From positions 310,001 to 374,000 of the forward strand of contig NZ_JAAVUQ010000002.1 in the NCBI RefSeq assembly GCF_018449515.1: a stretch of 64,000 bases of DNA, read 5' to 3'. This document shows, in pieces, positions 18,678 through 27,450 of this stretch. Below the pieces are notes generated by a model. It was given only the letters and a program-made list of their open reading frames with translations, ran no database searches and was not told the origin of the DNA. Made by a program: the position numbers and the translations under genes. Within the stretch, counting starts at the first letter, position 1, and each line of letters opens with the position of its first letter. Origin of the DNA: Caballeronia sp. dw_19 (GTDB taxonomy: Bacteria; Pseudomonadota; Gammaproteobacteria; Burkholderiales; Burkholderiaceae).

Positions 18678-18757
18678 CCCGACCACTAACGCCGAAAGCA
18701 ACAACCCGGCATCAACCCCGACCGCTAACCCCGACCGCTAACCCCGACCGCTAACCC
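18660..18757. repeat. Tandem repeats at the right edge of the palindromic element
   Basis: A roughly 40-bp unit (GCCGAAAGCA.CAACCCGGCAT...CCCCGACC.CTAAC) decays into three copies of a 13-bp unit CGACCGCTAACCC at about 18718-18757. These are the reverse complement of the left-edge unit. Confidence 0.7.
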
Positions 18758-18917
18758 CAGAACCGACCAACTCAGCACTGACCCCGACCGCCGCTTCCAA
18801 ACCCATCATCCCTCAAACCCGTCCACCGGCGCGAATGAAAATCAATTTCGCAACAGCGTCAAAGAGCGAGGGACCCAACCCGAACAAGGACCGTAAGCAA
18901 GACAAAACAAAACTAAA

Positions 18918-19928
18918 CTAAACCACCACCTCAGCGGTGCCGGCAACATCCGGCGTCCCATGCTTGACGATTGATTTCGCTGGCGTAGCCGTCGGCAGAC
19001 AACGCTGCTCGGCATCCTCCTGCCCAGAAAGCAGCGGACACCGTTCAAACAACTCCGCGGCCCAGTCGACAAAAACCCGCACCTTAGGCGACAAATGCCG
19101 GTTATGCGGATAAACCACTGAAATCGGCATGGGCAACGGTTTCCACTGCGGCAGCACCTCGACCAGTTCACCGGAGCGCAAATGCGGAAGGGCCATGAAC
19201 CTCGCTATCTGAACGATTCCAACCCCTTTGACGCCGCACGCGATATAAGCCTCGGCATCATTCACGGCAATCTTCCCGCGCATCTTCACGTCGACCGACT
19301 TTCCATCGACGACAAAATCCATATCCATCACGCGGCCGGTGCGGCTGGAGAAATAATTCACGGCCGTGTGCTGCTGTAAATCGTCGATGGTGTGCGGTAC
19401 GCCGTGAAGCTCGAGATAATCCGGACTCGCCGCGGTCAGGCCCTGAAATACGCCGATCCGCCGCGCCACAAGACTGGAATCCTGCAGCGTTCCCACGCGA
19501 ATGACGCAATCCACACCTTCCTGGATCAGGTCGACCGGTTTGTCGCCGAAACCGACCATCAACTCGATGTCCGGATAACGCGCGTGGAATTCACAAAGCT
19601 GGGGCATGACGATCATGCGCCCGATCGACCCCGGCATATCGACGCGCAATTTGCCGCGCGGACCCTTGCCGGTATTGGCGAACGAACTCTCCGTTTCCTC
19701 TATGTCCGCCAGGATCCGCACGCAGCGCTCGTAATACGCGGCGCCGTCCGGCGTGAGGTTCAGGCGTCGTGTCGTGCGTTGCAGGAGACGCACGTTGAGG
19801 AACGCTTCGAGGTTCTGAATGATCGTTGTCACCGAGGCGCGCGGCATGTCCAGCGTGTCCGCCGCGCGTGAAAAACTATTGGTGTCGACAACCCTTGTAA
19901 ACACCTGCATAGCTTGTAGCCGGTCCAT
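18918..19928 (-). CDS. ceoR: LysR-family transcriptional regulator of the adjacent efflux operon (CeoR/BpeT-like)
   Basis: 336 residues. The N-terminal winged helix-turn-helix (about 1-60: MDRLQAMQVFTRVVDTNSFS, then SVTTIIQNLEAFLNVRLLQR) is followed by a LysR effector-binding domain to about 300. A C-terminal extension of about 30 residues is unlike most family members. It is transcribed away from llpE-ceoA-ceoB-opcM, the arrangement of CeoR in B. cenocepacia and BpeT in B. pseudomallei, which control this pump in response to aromatic compounds. A T-N11-A palindrome (20010-20024) in the shared intergenic region is its likely operator. Assignment rests on family and context. Confidence 0.85.
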   Translation of the reverse strand: MDRLQAMQVFTRVVDTNSFSRAADTLDMPRASVTTIIQNLEAFLNVRLLQRTTRRLNLTPDGAAYYERCVRILADIEETESSFANTGKGPRGKLRVDMPGSIGRMIVMPQLCEFHARYPDIELMVGFGDKPVDLIQEGVDCVIRVGTLQDSSLVARRIGVFQGLTAASPDYLELHGVPHTIDDLQQHTAVNYFSSRTGRVMDMDFVVDGKSVDVKMRGKIAVNDAEAYIACGVKGVGIVQIARFMALPHLRSGELVEVLPQWKPLPMPISVVYPHNRHLSPKVRVFVDWAAELFERCPLLSGQEDAEQRCLPTATPAKSIVKHGTPDVAGTAEVVV

Positions 19929-20009
19929 TTTTCTCTCACCGTCAATGCTTTGCGGCGTCCGGAATAAGGATGCCGCTCAGACAGGAATGGGCAGTTTCGA
20001 TTGCGATTG

Positions 20010-20024
20010 TTCGGTGCGACCGAA
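20010..20024. promoter_or_regulatory. Candidate LysR-type operator (T-N11-A palindrome)
   Basis: TTCGGTGCGACCGAA is a 5-bp perfect palindrome around TGCGA, and its inner bases obey T-N11-A. It lies between the divergent LysR gene and the esterase, 33 bp before the preferred esterase start, as expected of an LTTR activation site. Confidence 0.5.
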
Positions 20025-20056
20025 TTGTGTTGCCGGATTATAGGCATTTATTTCAA

Positions 20057-20953
20057 ATGTCGTTGCCCCCAGAATTCGTTCCATCGCAACTCGGGTGGGA
20101 TGGCGCGGACGCGCTGAAAATAACCATGGTATCGACGCTGGATCTGGGCCTCTGCATAGAGGATGTTCGAATCGCGGGACATGCGCAACCCATAACCTTG
20201 CGCAGTTATCGCCCCGCCTCGGACGGTACCGTCCTGCCTGTCGTGCTTTATTTCCATGGCGGCGGCTTTGTGCGCGGCACGCTCGATGACGCCGACGTTA
20301 CCGCCAGCACCATTGCCCGCGATACGGCCGCGTGGGTTATTTCGGTGGGCTACTCACTGGCGCCGGCTTTCCCGTTTCCCGCGGCCCCCGAGGATGCTTA
20401 CCGGGCGGCGCAATGGGCCGTGGCGAACGCTCGTGCGCAGCGCGCAGATGCAAACCGCATCGGGGTCGCGGGGCACGACGCGGGCGGCAACCTGGCCACG
20501 TGTCTCGCGGCGATCGCGCGGGATCGGGGTGACATCGTGATCCTGGCGCAAGCGCTGCTCGCACCGTTGCTCGACCCAAGCATGACGCGCATGGCCGACG
20601 AGAACAAGGTGCGCTCGCCCGACATCTGCATGACGGAGTGCGCGCAGTGTTATCGCGCGTATCTGCCGAACGCTTCACAACGGCTTCATCCGTATGCAGC
20701 GCCGCTGGAATCGCGGCGCCTGGCCGGTCTGCCGCCTGCGCTGATCGCAAGCGCGCAGCATGACCTGCTGCATATCGAGGCAGAGAAATATGCCGGCGAA
20801 CTGATTGCCGCGGGCGTACCGACGGAAGTCACGCGGCACGTCAATGCATCGCATAACGCGCTTGCAGCGGACCCGGCCGCACTCGCCGACGTAATCGCGT
20901 TCTTCAAGAAACGGCTTCGCGCGCAGACGCTTGCGCCGCTCGCGGCACACTAA
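20057..20953 (+). CDS. llpE: Lipase-like alpha/beta-hydrolase of the efflux operon (LlpE-like)
   Basis: 298 residues from the ATG at 20057 (MSLPPEFVPSQLGWDG). The in-frame ATG at 19970 would run through the candidate LysR operator. The fold is a hormone-sensitive-lipase type esterase: oxyanion motif YFHGGGFVRG (HGGG) at about 75-84, a Rossmann-like AGHDAGGNLATCL in place of the usual GDSAGG nucleophile elbow, and a C-terminal HNA. The nucleophile Ser appears as Asp (H-D-A-G-G), so catalysis may be lost or altered. In Burkholderia, llpE is the first gene of the ceo/bpeEF operon, and that gene order is kept here. Confidence 0.82.
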   Translation: MSLPPEFVPSQLGWDGADALKITMVSTLDLGLCIEDVRIAGHAQPITLRSYRPASDGTVLPVVLYFHGGGFVRGTLDDADVTASTIARDTAAWVISVGYSLAPAFPFPAAPEDAYRAAQWAVANARAQRADANRIGVAGHDAGGNLATCLAAIARDRGDIVILAQALLAPLLDPSMTRMADENKVRSPDICMTECAQCYRAYLPNASQRLHPYAAPLESRRLAGLPPALIASAQHDLLHIEAEKYAGELIAAGVPTEVTRHVNASHNALAADPAALADVIAFFKKRLRAQTLAPLAAH

Positions 20954-20991
20954 AAATTTAATAAATCTCAACGACTTAATCGGAGCAACGC

Positions 20992-22182
20992 ATGTCCATC
21001 ACTCGCAAACGTCTTACCGTCGCGCTAGGCGCCGCGCTGGTCGTCGCAGGCATCGGAACATTCACTGCCATGCACGGTTTCGGCCGCGGCGATCTGCCGG
21101 TGAACGGTGCCGAAGCTGCCATCAAGCCGTCGGCGCCCGCCACGGAAGTGGATGTCGCCACGGTGGTCTCGAAGACCATCACCGACTACCAGAACTATTC
21201 GGGCCGCCTGGAAGCGATCGACAAGGTCGAGATCCGTCCGCTCGTGCCGGGGACTATCGTCGCGGTGCATTTTGCCGATGGCGCACTGGTGAAGAAGGGC
21301 GATCCGCTCTTTACCATCGACCCGCGGCCGTATGTGGCGCAAGTCGATCAAGCCGCGGCGCAACTCGCGGCGGCCCAGGCTCGCAACGGTTATACATCGA
21401 CCGATGCCGCGCGTGCGGAGCGCTTGCTGGCGGACAACGCTATTGCCAAGCGTGATTACGACGAGAAGCAGAACGCTTCGCACGAAGCCGCGGCGAACCT
21501 GAAGGCTGCACAAGCGGCGCTCGAGACGGCGAAGATCAACCTGACGTACACGCAGATCGTGGCGCCGGTGTCGGGCCGGGTGTCGCGTGCGGAAATGACT
21601 GTTGGCAACATCGTGTCGACGGGTTCCAGCGCGCCGCTGCTGACCACGCTGGTGTCGGTGTCGCCCATCTACGCCTCGTTCGACGTCGATGAACAAACCT
21701 ACCTGCGGTATCTGAGCCGCGACTCGCGTGCAAGCGTGCCGGTCTCGCTCGGCCTCGCGAATGAAGAAGGTTTCTCGCGCGAAGGCAAGGTTGCATCCGT
21801 CGATAACCAGCTCGATACGGGCTCAGGCACGATCCGCGTGCGGGCACGTTTCGATAACGCCGACGGCACGCTTGTGCCGGGCCTTTATGCACGCATCAAG
21901 GTAGGCGGAGGCACGCCGCATCCGGCCGTGCTGATCGACGATGCCGCCATCGGGACCGACCAGGACAAGAAGTTCGTGATGGTGGTCGATTCGGACAACC
22001 GCGTGCAGTACCGCGAAGTCACGCTCGGCACGTTGAGCGACGGCCTGCGCGTGATCGCGAAGGGCTTGCAGCCGGGCGAACGCATCGTGGTGAACGGCCT
22101 GCAGCGCGTGCGCCCGAACGATGTCGTGAAGGCCAATTCCGTAGCAATGGCGAGTGCGTCGCCGGCTAAAGACGCTTCATAA
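20992..22182 (+). CDS. ceoA: RND efflux periplasmic adaptor (membrane fusion protein)
   Basis: 396 residues. An N-terminal membrane anchor/signal (about 8-28) is followed by a barrel-sandwich hybrid half-motif (VEIRPLVPGTIVAVHFADGALVKKG), a long coiled-coil hairpin rich in Ala (QAAAQLAAAQARN, then ANLKAAQAALETAKINLTYT), the second lipoyl half (IVAPVSGRVSRAEMTVGN) and a beta-barrel. It links the inner-membrane pump to the outer-membrane channel. GGAG lies 7 nt before the ATG. By gene order it matches CeoA/BpeE. Confidence 0.92.
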   Translation: MSITRKRLTVALGAALVVAGIGTFTAMHGFGRGDLPVNGAEAAIKPSAPATEVDVATVVSKTITDYQNYSGRLEAIDKVEIRPLVPGTIVAVHFADGALVKKGDPLFTIDPRPYVAQVDQAAAQLAAAQARNGYTSTDAARAERLLADNAIAKRDYDEKQNASHEAAANLKAAQAALETAKINLTYTQIVAPVSGRVSRAEMTVGNIVSTGSSAPLLTTLVSVSPIYASFDVDEQTYLRYLSRDSRASVPVSLGLANEEGFSREGKVASVDNQLDTGSGTIRVRARFDNADGTLVPGLYARIKVGGGTPHPAVLIDDAAIGTDQDKKFVMVVDSDNRVQYREVTLGTLSDGLRVIAKGLQPGERIVVNGLQRVRPNDVVKANSVAMASASPAKDAS

Positions 22183-22309
22183 GACGCGCTTCATAAGACG
22201 CTTAACAGCGGCTCCTCGTGTGTGTAGTACGTGGCGGGTTTGTTCCTGACGGGATCGACCGGCCGGCGGCTACGCGCGCGCAGCCTCTCATGCAGATAAA
22301 GAAAACGTC

Positions 22310-25300
22310 ATGAACATTTCCAAGTTTTTCATCGACCGCCCGATCTTCGCGGGTGTGCTGTCGGTGCTCCTGCTGCTGGCGGGCATCATTGCCATGTTCA
22401 AGCTGCCGATCTCCGAATATCCGGAAGTCGTGCCGCCGTCCGTGGTCGTCCATGCGCAGTATCCGGGCGCGAATCCGAAGGTGATCGCCGAAACGGTGGC
22501 GTCGCCATTGGAAGAGCAGATCAACGGCGTGGAAGACATGCTGTACATGCAGTCGCAAGCCAACAGCGACGGCAACCTGACCATCACGGTGACGTTCAAG
22601 CTCGGCACCGACCCGGACAAGGCGCAGGAACTGGTGCAGAACCGCGTGTCACAAGCGCTGCCGCGTTTGCCGGAAGACGTGACGCGGCTCGGCGTGACGA
22701 CCATCAAGTCGTCGCCGACGCTCACCATGGTGGTTCACCTGAACTCGCCGAATAACCGCTACGACATGACGTATCTGCGCAACTACGCGCTGATCAACGT
22801 GAAGGACCGGCTTGAGCGAATCCAGGGCGTGGGCGAAGTCCAGCTGTGGGGTTCAGGCGATTACTCCATGCGTATCTGGCTCGATCCGCAAAAGGTCGCG
22901 CAACGCGGCATGACGGCAACTGACATAGTCAACGCGATCCGCGAGCAGAACGTGCAGGTGGCAGCCGGCGTGATCGGTGCATCGCCGACTTCATCGAACG
23001 TACCGCTGCAACTGAACGTGAATGCGCAAGGCCGCTTGCAGACCGAAGCGGAGTTCAGGGACATCGTGCTCAAGACGTCGCCTGACGGCGCGGTCACGCA
23101 TCTGGGCGATGTGGCGCGCGTGGAACTGGCAGCATCGGAATATGGGTTGCGCTCACTGCTCGACAACAAGACCGCGGTCGCGATGGCGATCAACCAGCAG
23201 CCGGGCGCGAACTCGCTGCAAATCTCCGACCAGGTCCGCCAGACGATGAAGGAACTGCAGGCGGACATGCCGGCGGGTGTTGAATACCAGATCGTCTATG
23301 ACCCGACGCAGTTCGTGCGCTCCAGTATTGAAGCGGTGATTCATACGCTGATCGAAGCCATCGCGCTGGTCGTGCTGGTGGTGATCGTGTTCCTGCAAAC
23401 CTGGCGCGCGTCGATCATTCCGTTGCTGGCGGTGCCGGTGTCGATCATCGGTACGTTCTCGCTGCTGCTGGCGTTCGGCTTCTCGATCAACGCGTTGTCA
23501 TTGTTCGGGATGGTGCTGGCAATCGGGATCGTGGTGGATGATGCGATCGTGGTGGTGGAGAACGTTGAACGGAATATCGAGGCGGGGTTATCGGCGCGAG
23601 AGGCCACCTATCAGGCCATGCGCGAAGTGAGCGGGCCGATTATCGCCATCGCGTTGACGCTGACCGCCGTGTTCGTGCCGCTCGCATTCATGTCCGGCCT
23701 GACGGGTCAGTTCTACAAGCAGTTCGCAATGACCATCGCCATCTCCACGGTGATCTCGGCGTTCAACTCGCTGACGTTGTCGCCGGCGTTGGCAGCCCTG
23801 TTGCTGAAGGGCCATGACGAACCGAAGGACTGGCTTACCCGCGGCATGGATCGTGTGTTCGGTGGTTTCTTCCGCCAGTTCAACAAGGTCTTCAAGCGTG
23901 GTTCGGAGAATTACGGCAAGGGCGTAACGGGTGTCATCAACCGCAAGGCGCTGATGATGGGCGTGTATGTCGTGCTGCTGTGCGGCGCTGTGCTGATGAG
24001 CCGAGTCGTGCCCGGCGGTTTCGTGCCGGCGCAGGACAAGGAGTATCTGATCAGCTTTGCGCAATTGCCTAACGGCGCGTCGCTCGATCGTACCGAGGCC
24101 GTGATTCGCCAAATGACGGATATCGCGAAGCAAACGCCGGGCGTACAGAGCGCGGTGGAGTTTCCGGGCTTGTCGGTGAATGGCTTCACGAATTCATCGA
24201 GCGCCGGCATTGTGTTCGTGACGCTCAAGCCGTTTAGCGAGCGCAAGGGTGCAGCACTGTCGGCGGGCGCCATTGCGGGTTCGTTGAATCAGAAATATGC
24301 GGCGATCAAGGGCTCGTTCATTGCTGTGTTCCCGCCGCCGCCAGTGCTTGGCCTGGGGACGCTGGGCGGCTTCAAGCTGCAACTGGAAGACCGTGGCGCG
24401 CTGGGCTACGCCGCACTGAACGACGCTACGCAGGCGTTCATGAAGCGTGCATCGGAGGCGCCTGAACTGGGCCCGACGTTCTCCAGCTATCAGATCAACG
24501 TGCCGCAACTGAACGTGGATCTGGACCGGGTGAAAGCGAAGCAACTCGGTGTATCCGTGACCGATGTATTCAGCACGATGCAGGTGTACCTGGGTTCGCT
24601 GTATGTGAACGACTTCAACCGCTTCGGCCGTGTCTACCAGGTCCGGGTGCAGGCGGATGCGCCGTTCCGGTCGAGTTCCGAGGACATCGGGCTGCTCAAG
24701 ACGCGTAACGCGAATGGCGAGATGGTGCCGCTGTCGTCGCTCGTGAAGGTGACGCCGACCTATGGTCCCGAGATGGTGGTGCGCTACAACGGCTATACCG
24801 CTGCCGACATCAACGGTGGTCCTGCTCCGGGTTATTCGTCGGGCCAGGCGCAAGCTGCGGTCGAACGCATTGCGGCTGAAACGCTGCCGCGCGGCATCAA
24901 GTTCGAATGGACCGACCTGACGTATCAGCAGATTCTTGCGGGCAATGCAGCCATGTGGGTGTTCCCGATCAGCGTACTGCTCGTGTTCCTCGTGCTGGCT
25001 GCCCTCTACGAAAGCCTGACGCTGCCGCTCGCCGTGATCCTGATCGTGCCCATGAGCATTCTCTCGGCGCTGGTCGGCGTGTGGCTCACGAAGGGTGACA
25101 ACAACATCTTCACGCAGATCGGCTTGATGGTGCTGGTGGGCTTGTCGGCGAAGAACGCCATCCTGATCGTGGAATTTGCGCGAGAGCTGGAAATGCAGGG
25201 ACGTTCGATCGTGGAGGCGGCTATTGAAGCCAGCCGTCTGCGCTTGCGGCCGATCTTGATGACGTCGATCGCTTTCATCATGGGCGTGGTGCCACTCGTA

Positions 25301-25504
25301 TTGTCGTCGGGCGCGGGTTCGGAAATGCGCCATGCAATGGGCGTGGCGGTGTTCTTCGGCATGCTCGGCGTGACGCTGTTCGGCCTGATGCTCACGCCGG
25401 TGTTTTATGTGCTGTTGAGAAAGCTGGCTGGCGGCGAACATCTCGTCGACAAGCATGGCCACAATCCGCACATGCGCGGTGTCAATGCTTCGCTCGAAGC
25501 ATGA
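22310..25504 (+). CDS. ceoB: RND multidrug efflux transporter (inner-membrane pump)
   Basis: 1064 residues, the normal size for an HAE1-family RND pump. It begins MNISKFFIDRPIFAGVLSVLL and has twelve membrane helices and two large periplasmic loops. The proton-relay aspartates are in GIVVDDAIVVVENVERN (TM4), and the second-half GLSAKNAILIVEFARE is typical. It should export amphipathic drugs using proton motive force. In B. cenocepacia and B. pseudomallei the orthologous pump handles chloramphenicol, trimethoprim and fluoroquinolones. Substrates here are inferred. A 127-bp gap separates it from ceoA, and its stop overlaps an ATG just before opcM. Confidence 0.94.
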   Translation: MNISKFFIDRPIFAGVLSVLLLLAGIIAMFKLPISEYPEVVPPSVVVHAQYPGANPKVIAETVASPLEEQINGVEDMLYMQSQANSDGNLTITVTFKLGTDPDKAQELVQNRVSQALPRLPEDVTRLGVTTIKSSPTLTMVVHLNSPNNRYDMTYLRNYALINVKDRLERIQGVGEVQLWGSGDYSMRIWLDPQKVAQRGMTATDIVNAIREQNVQVAAGVIGASPTSSNVPLQLNVNAQGRLQTEAEFRDIVLKTSPDGAVTHLGDVARVELAASEYGLRSLLDNKTAVAMAINQQPGANSLQISDQVRQTMKELQADMPAGVEYQIVYDPTQFVRSSIEAVIHTLIEAIALVVLVVIVFLQTWRASIIPLLAVPVSIIGTFSLLLAFGFSINALSLFGMVLAIGIVVDDAIVVVENVERNIEAGLSAREATYQAMREVSGPIIAIALTLTAVFVPLAFMSGLTGQFYKQFAMTIAISTVISAFNSLTLSPALAALLLKGHDEPKDWLTRGMDRVFGGFFRQFNKVFKRGSENYGKGVTGVINRKALMMGVYVVLLCGAVLMSRVVPGGFVPAQDKEYLISFAQLPNGASLDRTEAVIRQMTDIAKQTPGVQSAVEFPGLSVNGFTNSSSAGIVFVTLKPFSERKGAALSAGAIAGSLNQKYAAIKGSFIAVFPPPPVLGLGTLGGFKLQLEDRGALGYAALNDATQAFMKRASEAPELGPTFSSYQINVPQLNVDLDRVKAKQLGVSVTDVFSTMQVYLGSLYVNDFNRFGRVYQVRVQADAPFRSSSEDIGLLKTRNANGEMVPLSSLVKVTPTYGPEMVVRYNGYTAADINGGPAPGYSSGQAQAAVERIAAETLPRGIKFEWTDLTYQQILAGNAAMWVFPISVLLVFLVLAALYESLTLPLAVILIVPMSILSALVGVWLTKGDNNIFTQIGLMVLVGLSAKNAILIVEFARELEMQGRSIVEAAIEASRLRLRPILMTSIAFIMGVVPLVLSSGAGSEMRHAMGVAVFFGMLGVTLFGLMLTPVFYVLLRKLAGGEHLVDKHGHNPHMRGVNASLEA

Positions 25505-25515
25505 GAGAGATTGAA

Positions 25516-27078
25516 ATGAAAACGTTGAATACAAAGCGATGGCTGGGATTGTCGGCGTTACTTGGGCTCTTGCTGGTCGTCGCGGGCTGCTCGCTTGCGC
25601 CGACCTACACGAAGCCCGACGTGAACGCGCCGGCAGCCTTCAAGGAAACACCGCAGGAAACAACGCAGCAAACGGCGTTGGCCCCTTCAGAACAGGGCAC
25701 GTGGAAGACCGCGCAACCATCGGAACAGGTGCTGCGCGGTGAATGGTGGACGGTCTTCAACGACCCCACGCTCAACGATCTGGAACATCAGGCGCTTGAG
25801 GCGAACCAGAACCTGAAGGCAGCGGCCGCGCGGGTGAAGGAATCGCGCGCGATCAACCAGACCGCGCGGGCAGGCTTGTTCCCGACTCTGGATGCAGGCT
25901 TTGGTCCGACGCGCGAGAAGGTCTCGCCGTCCTCGCAGTTCCTTCCGGCCAACGCGAACGTACCGGCACAGACTTTGTGGCGCGCGGAGGGGAGTGCGTC
26001 GTATGAAGTGGATCTGTTCGGTCGCGTGTCGGACTCGGTGAGGGCCGCCAACGCCGACACCGAGCAAAGCGAAGCGCTGTTCCGGTCCGTGCAACTTGCG
26101 TTGCAGGCAGACGTGGCACAGAACTACTTCAACCTGCGCGAGCTCGATTCGGAAAGCGATGTCTTTACGCGTACCGTCACCCTGCGCGAGCAAGCATTGA
26201 AGCTCGTGCAGAATCGCTTTAACGAAGGCGAGATCAGCGAGCTCGACGTGGCGCAGGCCAGGTCGGAACTTGCCACAGCCAAGTCCGACGCCATGACGGT
26301 CCAGCGCTTGCGCGCCGCGTCCGAGCACAGCCTCGCGGTGCTGCTGGGTAAGTCGGCCTCGCAGTTCTCGATGGCGGCCAACCCGCTGAATCCCGTCGAT
26401 ATCAAGATTCCGCCGGGCCTGCCTTCTTCGTTGCTCGAACGCCGGCCGGACATCGCGGCGGCGGAACGTGCAATGGCGGCGGCGAACTCGCGTATCGGCG
26501 TGGCGAAGTCGGCGTTTTTCCCCTCGCTCAACATAACGGGCTCGGGTGGATTTGAATCGGCTACGCTTGGCGATCTCTTCAACTGGTCGAGCCGTACGTT
26601 CCTGCTCGGACCGTTTGCGGGCACGGCGTTGTCGTTGCCGATCTTCGACGGCGGACGTCGCAAGGGCAATCTCGCGAACGCACGCGCGATCTACGAAGAG
26701 GATGTCGCGAACTATCGGCAGCAGGTGCTGGTGGCGTTCCAGGAGGTGGAGGACAACCTCTCCGAGCTGCGCATCCTGCAGGATCAGACACGCACGCAAG
26801 CAGAAGCGGTAAGCGCGTCGAACCGGGCAGCGCAGCTCTCCCGCTCGCAGTACACCGAGGGCGCGGTCACTTATCTTGACGTGATCGATGCCGAACGTAC
26901 CGTGCTGCAGTCGCAGCGCGCGGCGGTGCAACTGGCGGGTGTGCAGGCTACGTCGACGGTGAACCTGATCCGCGCACTGGGCGGTGGTTGGGGCGAGTTG
27001 CCGGCTGCGCCTGTCTCGCCTGCCGCACCTGCTACACCTGTTACGCCCGCCGCAGATGCAAGCGTCGCGTCGCGCTAG
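25516..27078 (+). CDS. opcM: RND efflux outer-membrane lipoprotein channel
   Basis: 520 residues from the ATG at 25516. An in-frame ATG at 25501 overlaps the ceoB stop and would add five residues before the signal sequence. The signal peptide ends in the lipobox VVAGC (Cys about 25), so the mature protein is a lipoprotein. Two TolC/NodT-type repeats follow, with long helices (ANQNLKAAAARVKESRAINQ and a second copy near GRRKGNLANARAIYEEDVANY). The C-terminal tail is an unusual Pro/Ala repeat (PAAPVSPAAPATPVTPAA). It completes the tripartite pump. Confidence 0.93.
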   Translation: MKTLNTKRWLGLSALLGLLLVVAGCSLAPTYTKPDVNAPAAFKETPQETTQQTALAPSEQGTWKTAQPSEQVLRGEWWTVFNDPTLNDLEHQALEANQNLKAAAARVKESRAINQTARAGLFPTLDAGFGPTREKVSPSSQFLPANANVPAQTLWRAEGSASYEVDLFGRVSDSVRAANADTEQSEALFRSVQLALQADVAQNYFNLRELDSESDVFTRTVTLREQALKLVQNRFNEGEISELDVAQARSELATAKSDAMTVQRLRAASEHSLAVLLGKSASQFSMAANPLNPVDIKIPPGLPSSLLERRPDIAAAERAMAAANSRIGVAKSAFFPSLNITGSGGFESATLGDLFNWSSRTFLLGPFAGTALSLPIFDGGRRKGNLANARAIYEEDVANYRQQVLVAFQEVEDNLSELRILQDQTRTQAEAVSASNRAAQLSRSQYTEGAVTYLDVIDAERTVLQSQRAAVQLAGVQATSTVNLIRALGGGWGELPAAPVSPAAPATPVTPAADASVASR

Positions 27079-27450
27079 GCATTAAACGCTGCACTGGAAG
27101 CGCGATTGTTCAACCCGCGCGACAAGTGTCTTCGATTACAGCGGGTTTATCCGGAGGCTCCCGATCCGTAGAATTACAACATGGATACGGGAGCCGTCAT
27201 GAAAGCTTTAATCGAACGACAACTCTACCGACCCGCCGTCGTTCTACCGTTGTTGGTCTTGATGCGCCTGATGGTGACGCTCGATTTCAACCTGATGCAA
27301 GTGACGTTCGTCGTGGTCATGAAGGGTTCGCAATACATGTTTCAAGCGGTATTCAGGCGTCGCCACGATCAAGCCGATCGTAGCAATGTCCGCGCGCCGC
27401 AGGTCCATGCCCTGCATGAGAAGACCTGTCACTGCTAACACTTTTATCGC
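27079..27450. other. Intergenic region between opcM and ppk2, with one doubtful small ORF
   Basis: This gap separates convergent genes. The only ORF worth noting runs 27199-27438 (79 codons, plus strand, GGAG 5 nt before ATG) and encodes one hydrophobic stretch (PAVVLPLLVLMRLMVTLDF). Codon use is less GC3-biased than that of the neighbours, so I do not call it a gene. No clear intrinsic terminator is visible. Confidence 0.35.

Noticed and set aside
18258-18704. 148-codon frame through the right repeat arm, with a parallel frame in the left arm
   Set aside because: Both copies are part of the inverted repeat and run through tandem repeats. There is no ribosome site and no domain, so they are best treated as repeat DNA.
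27199-27438. 79-codon plus-strand ORF with a fair ribosome site and a hydrophobic segment
   Set aside because: Codon use differs from that of the neighbours and no family is recognised. Left as a doubtful note within the intergenic entry.
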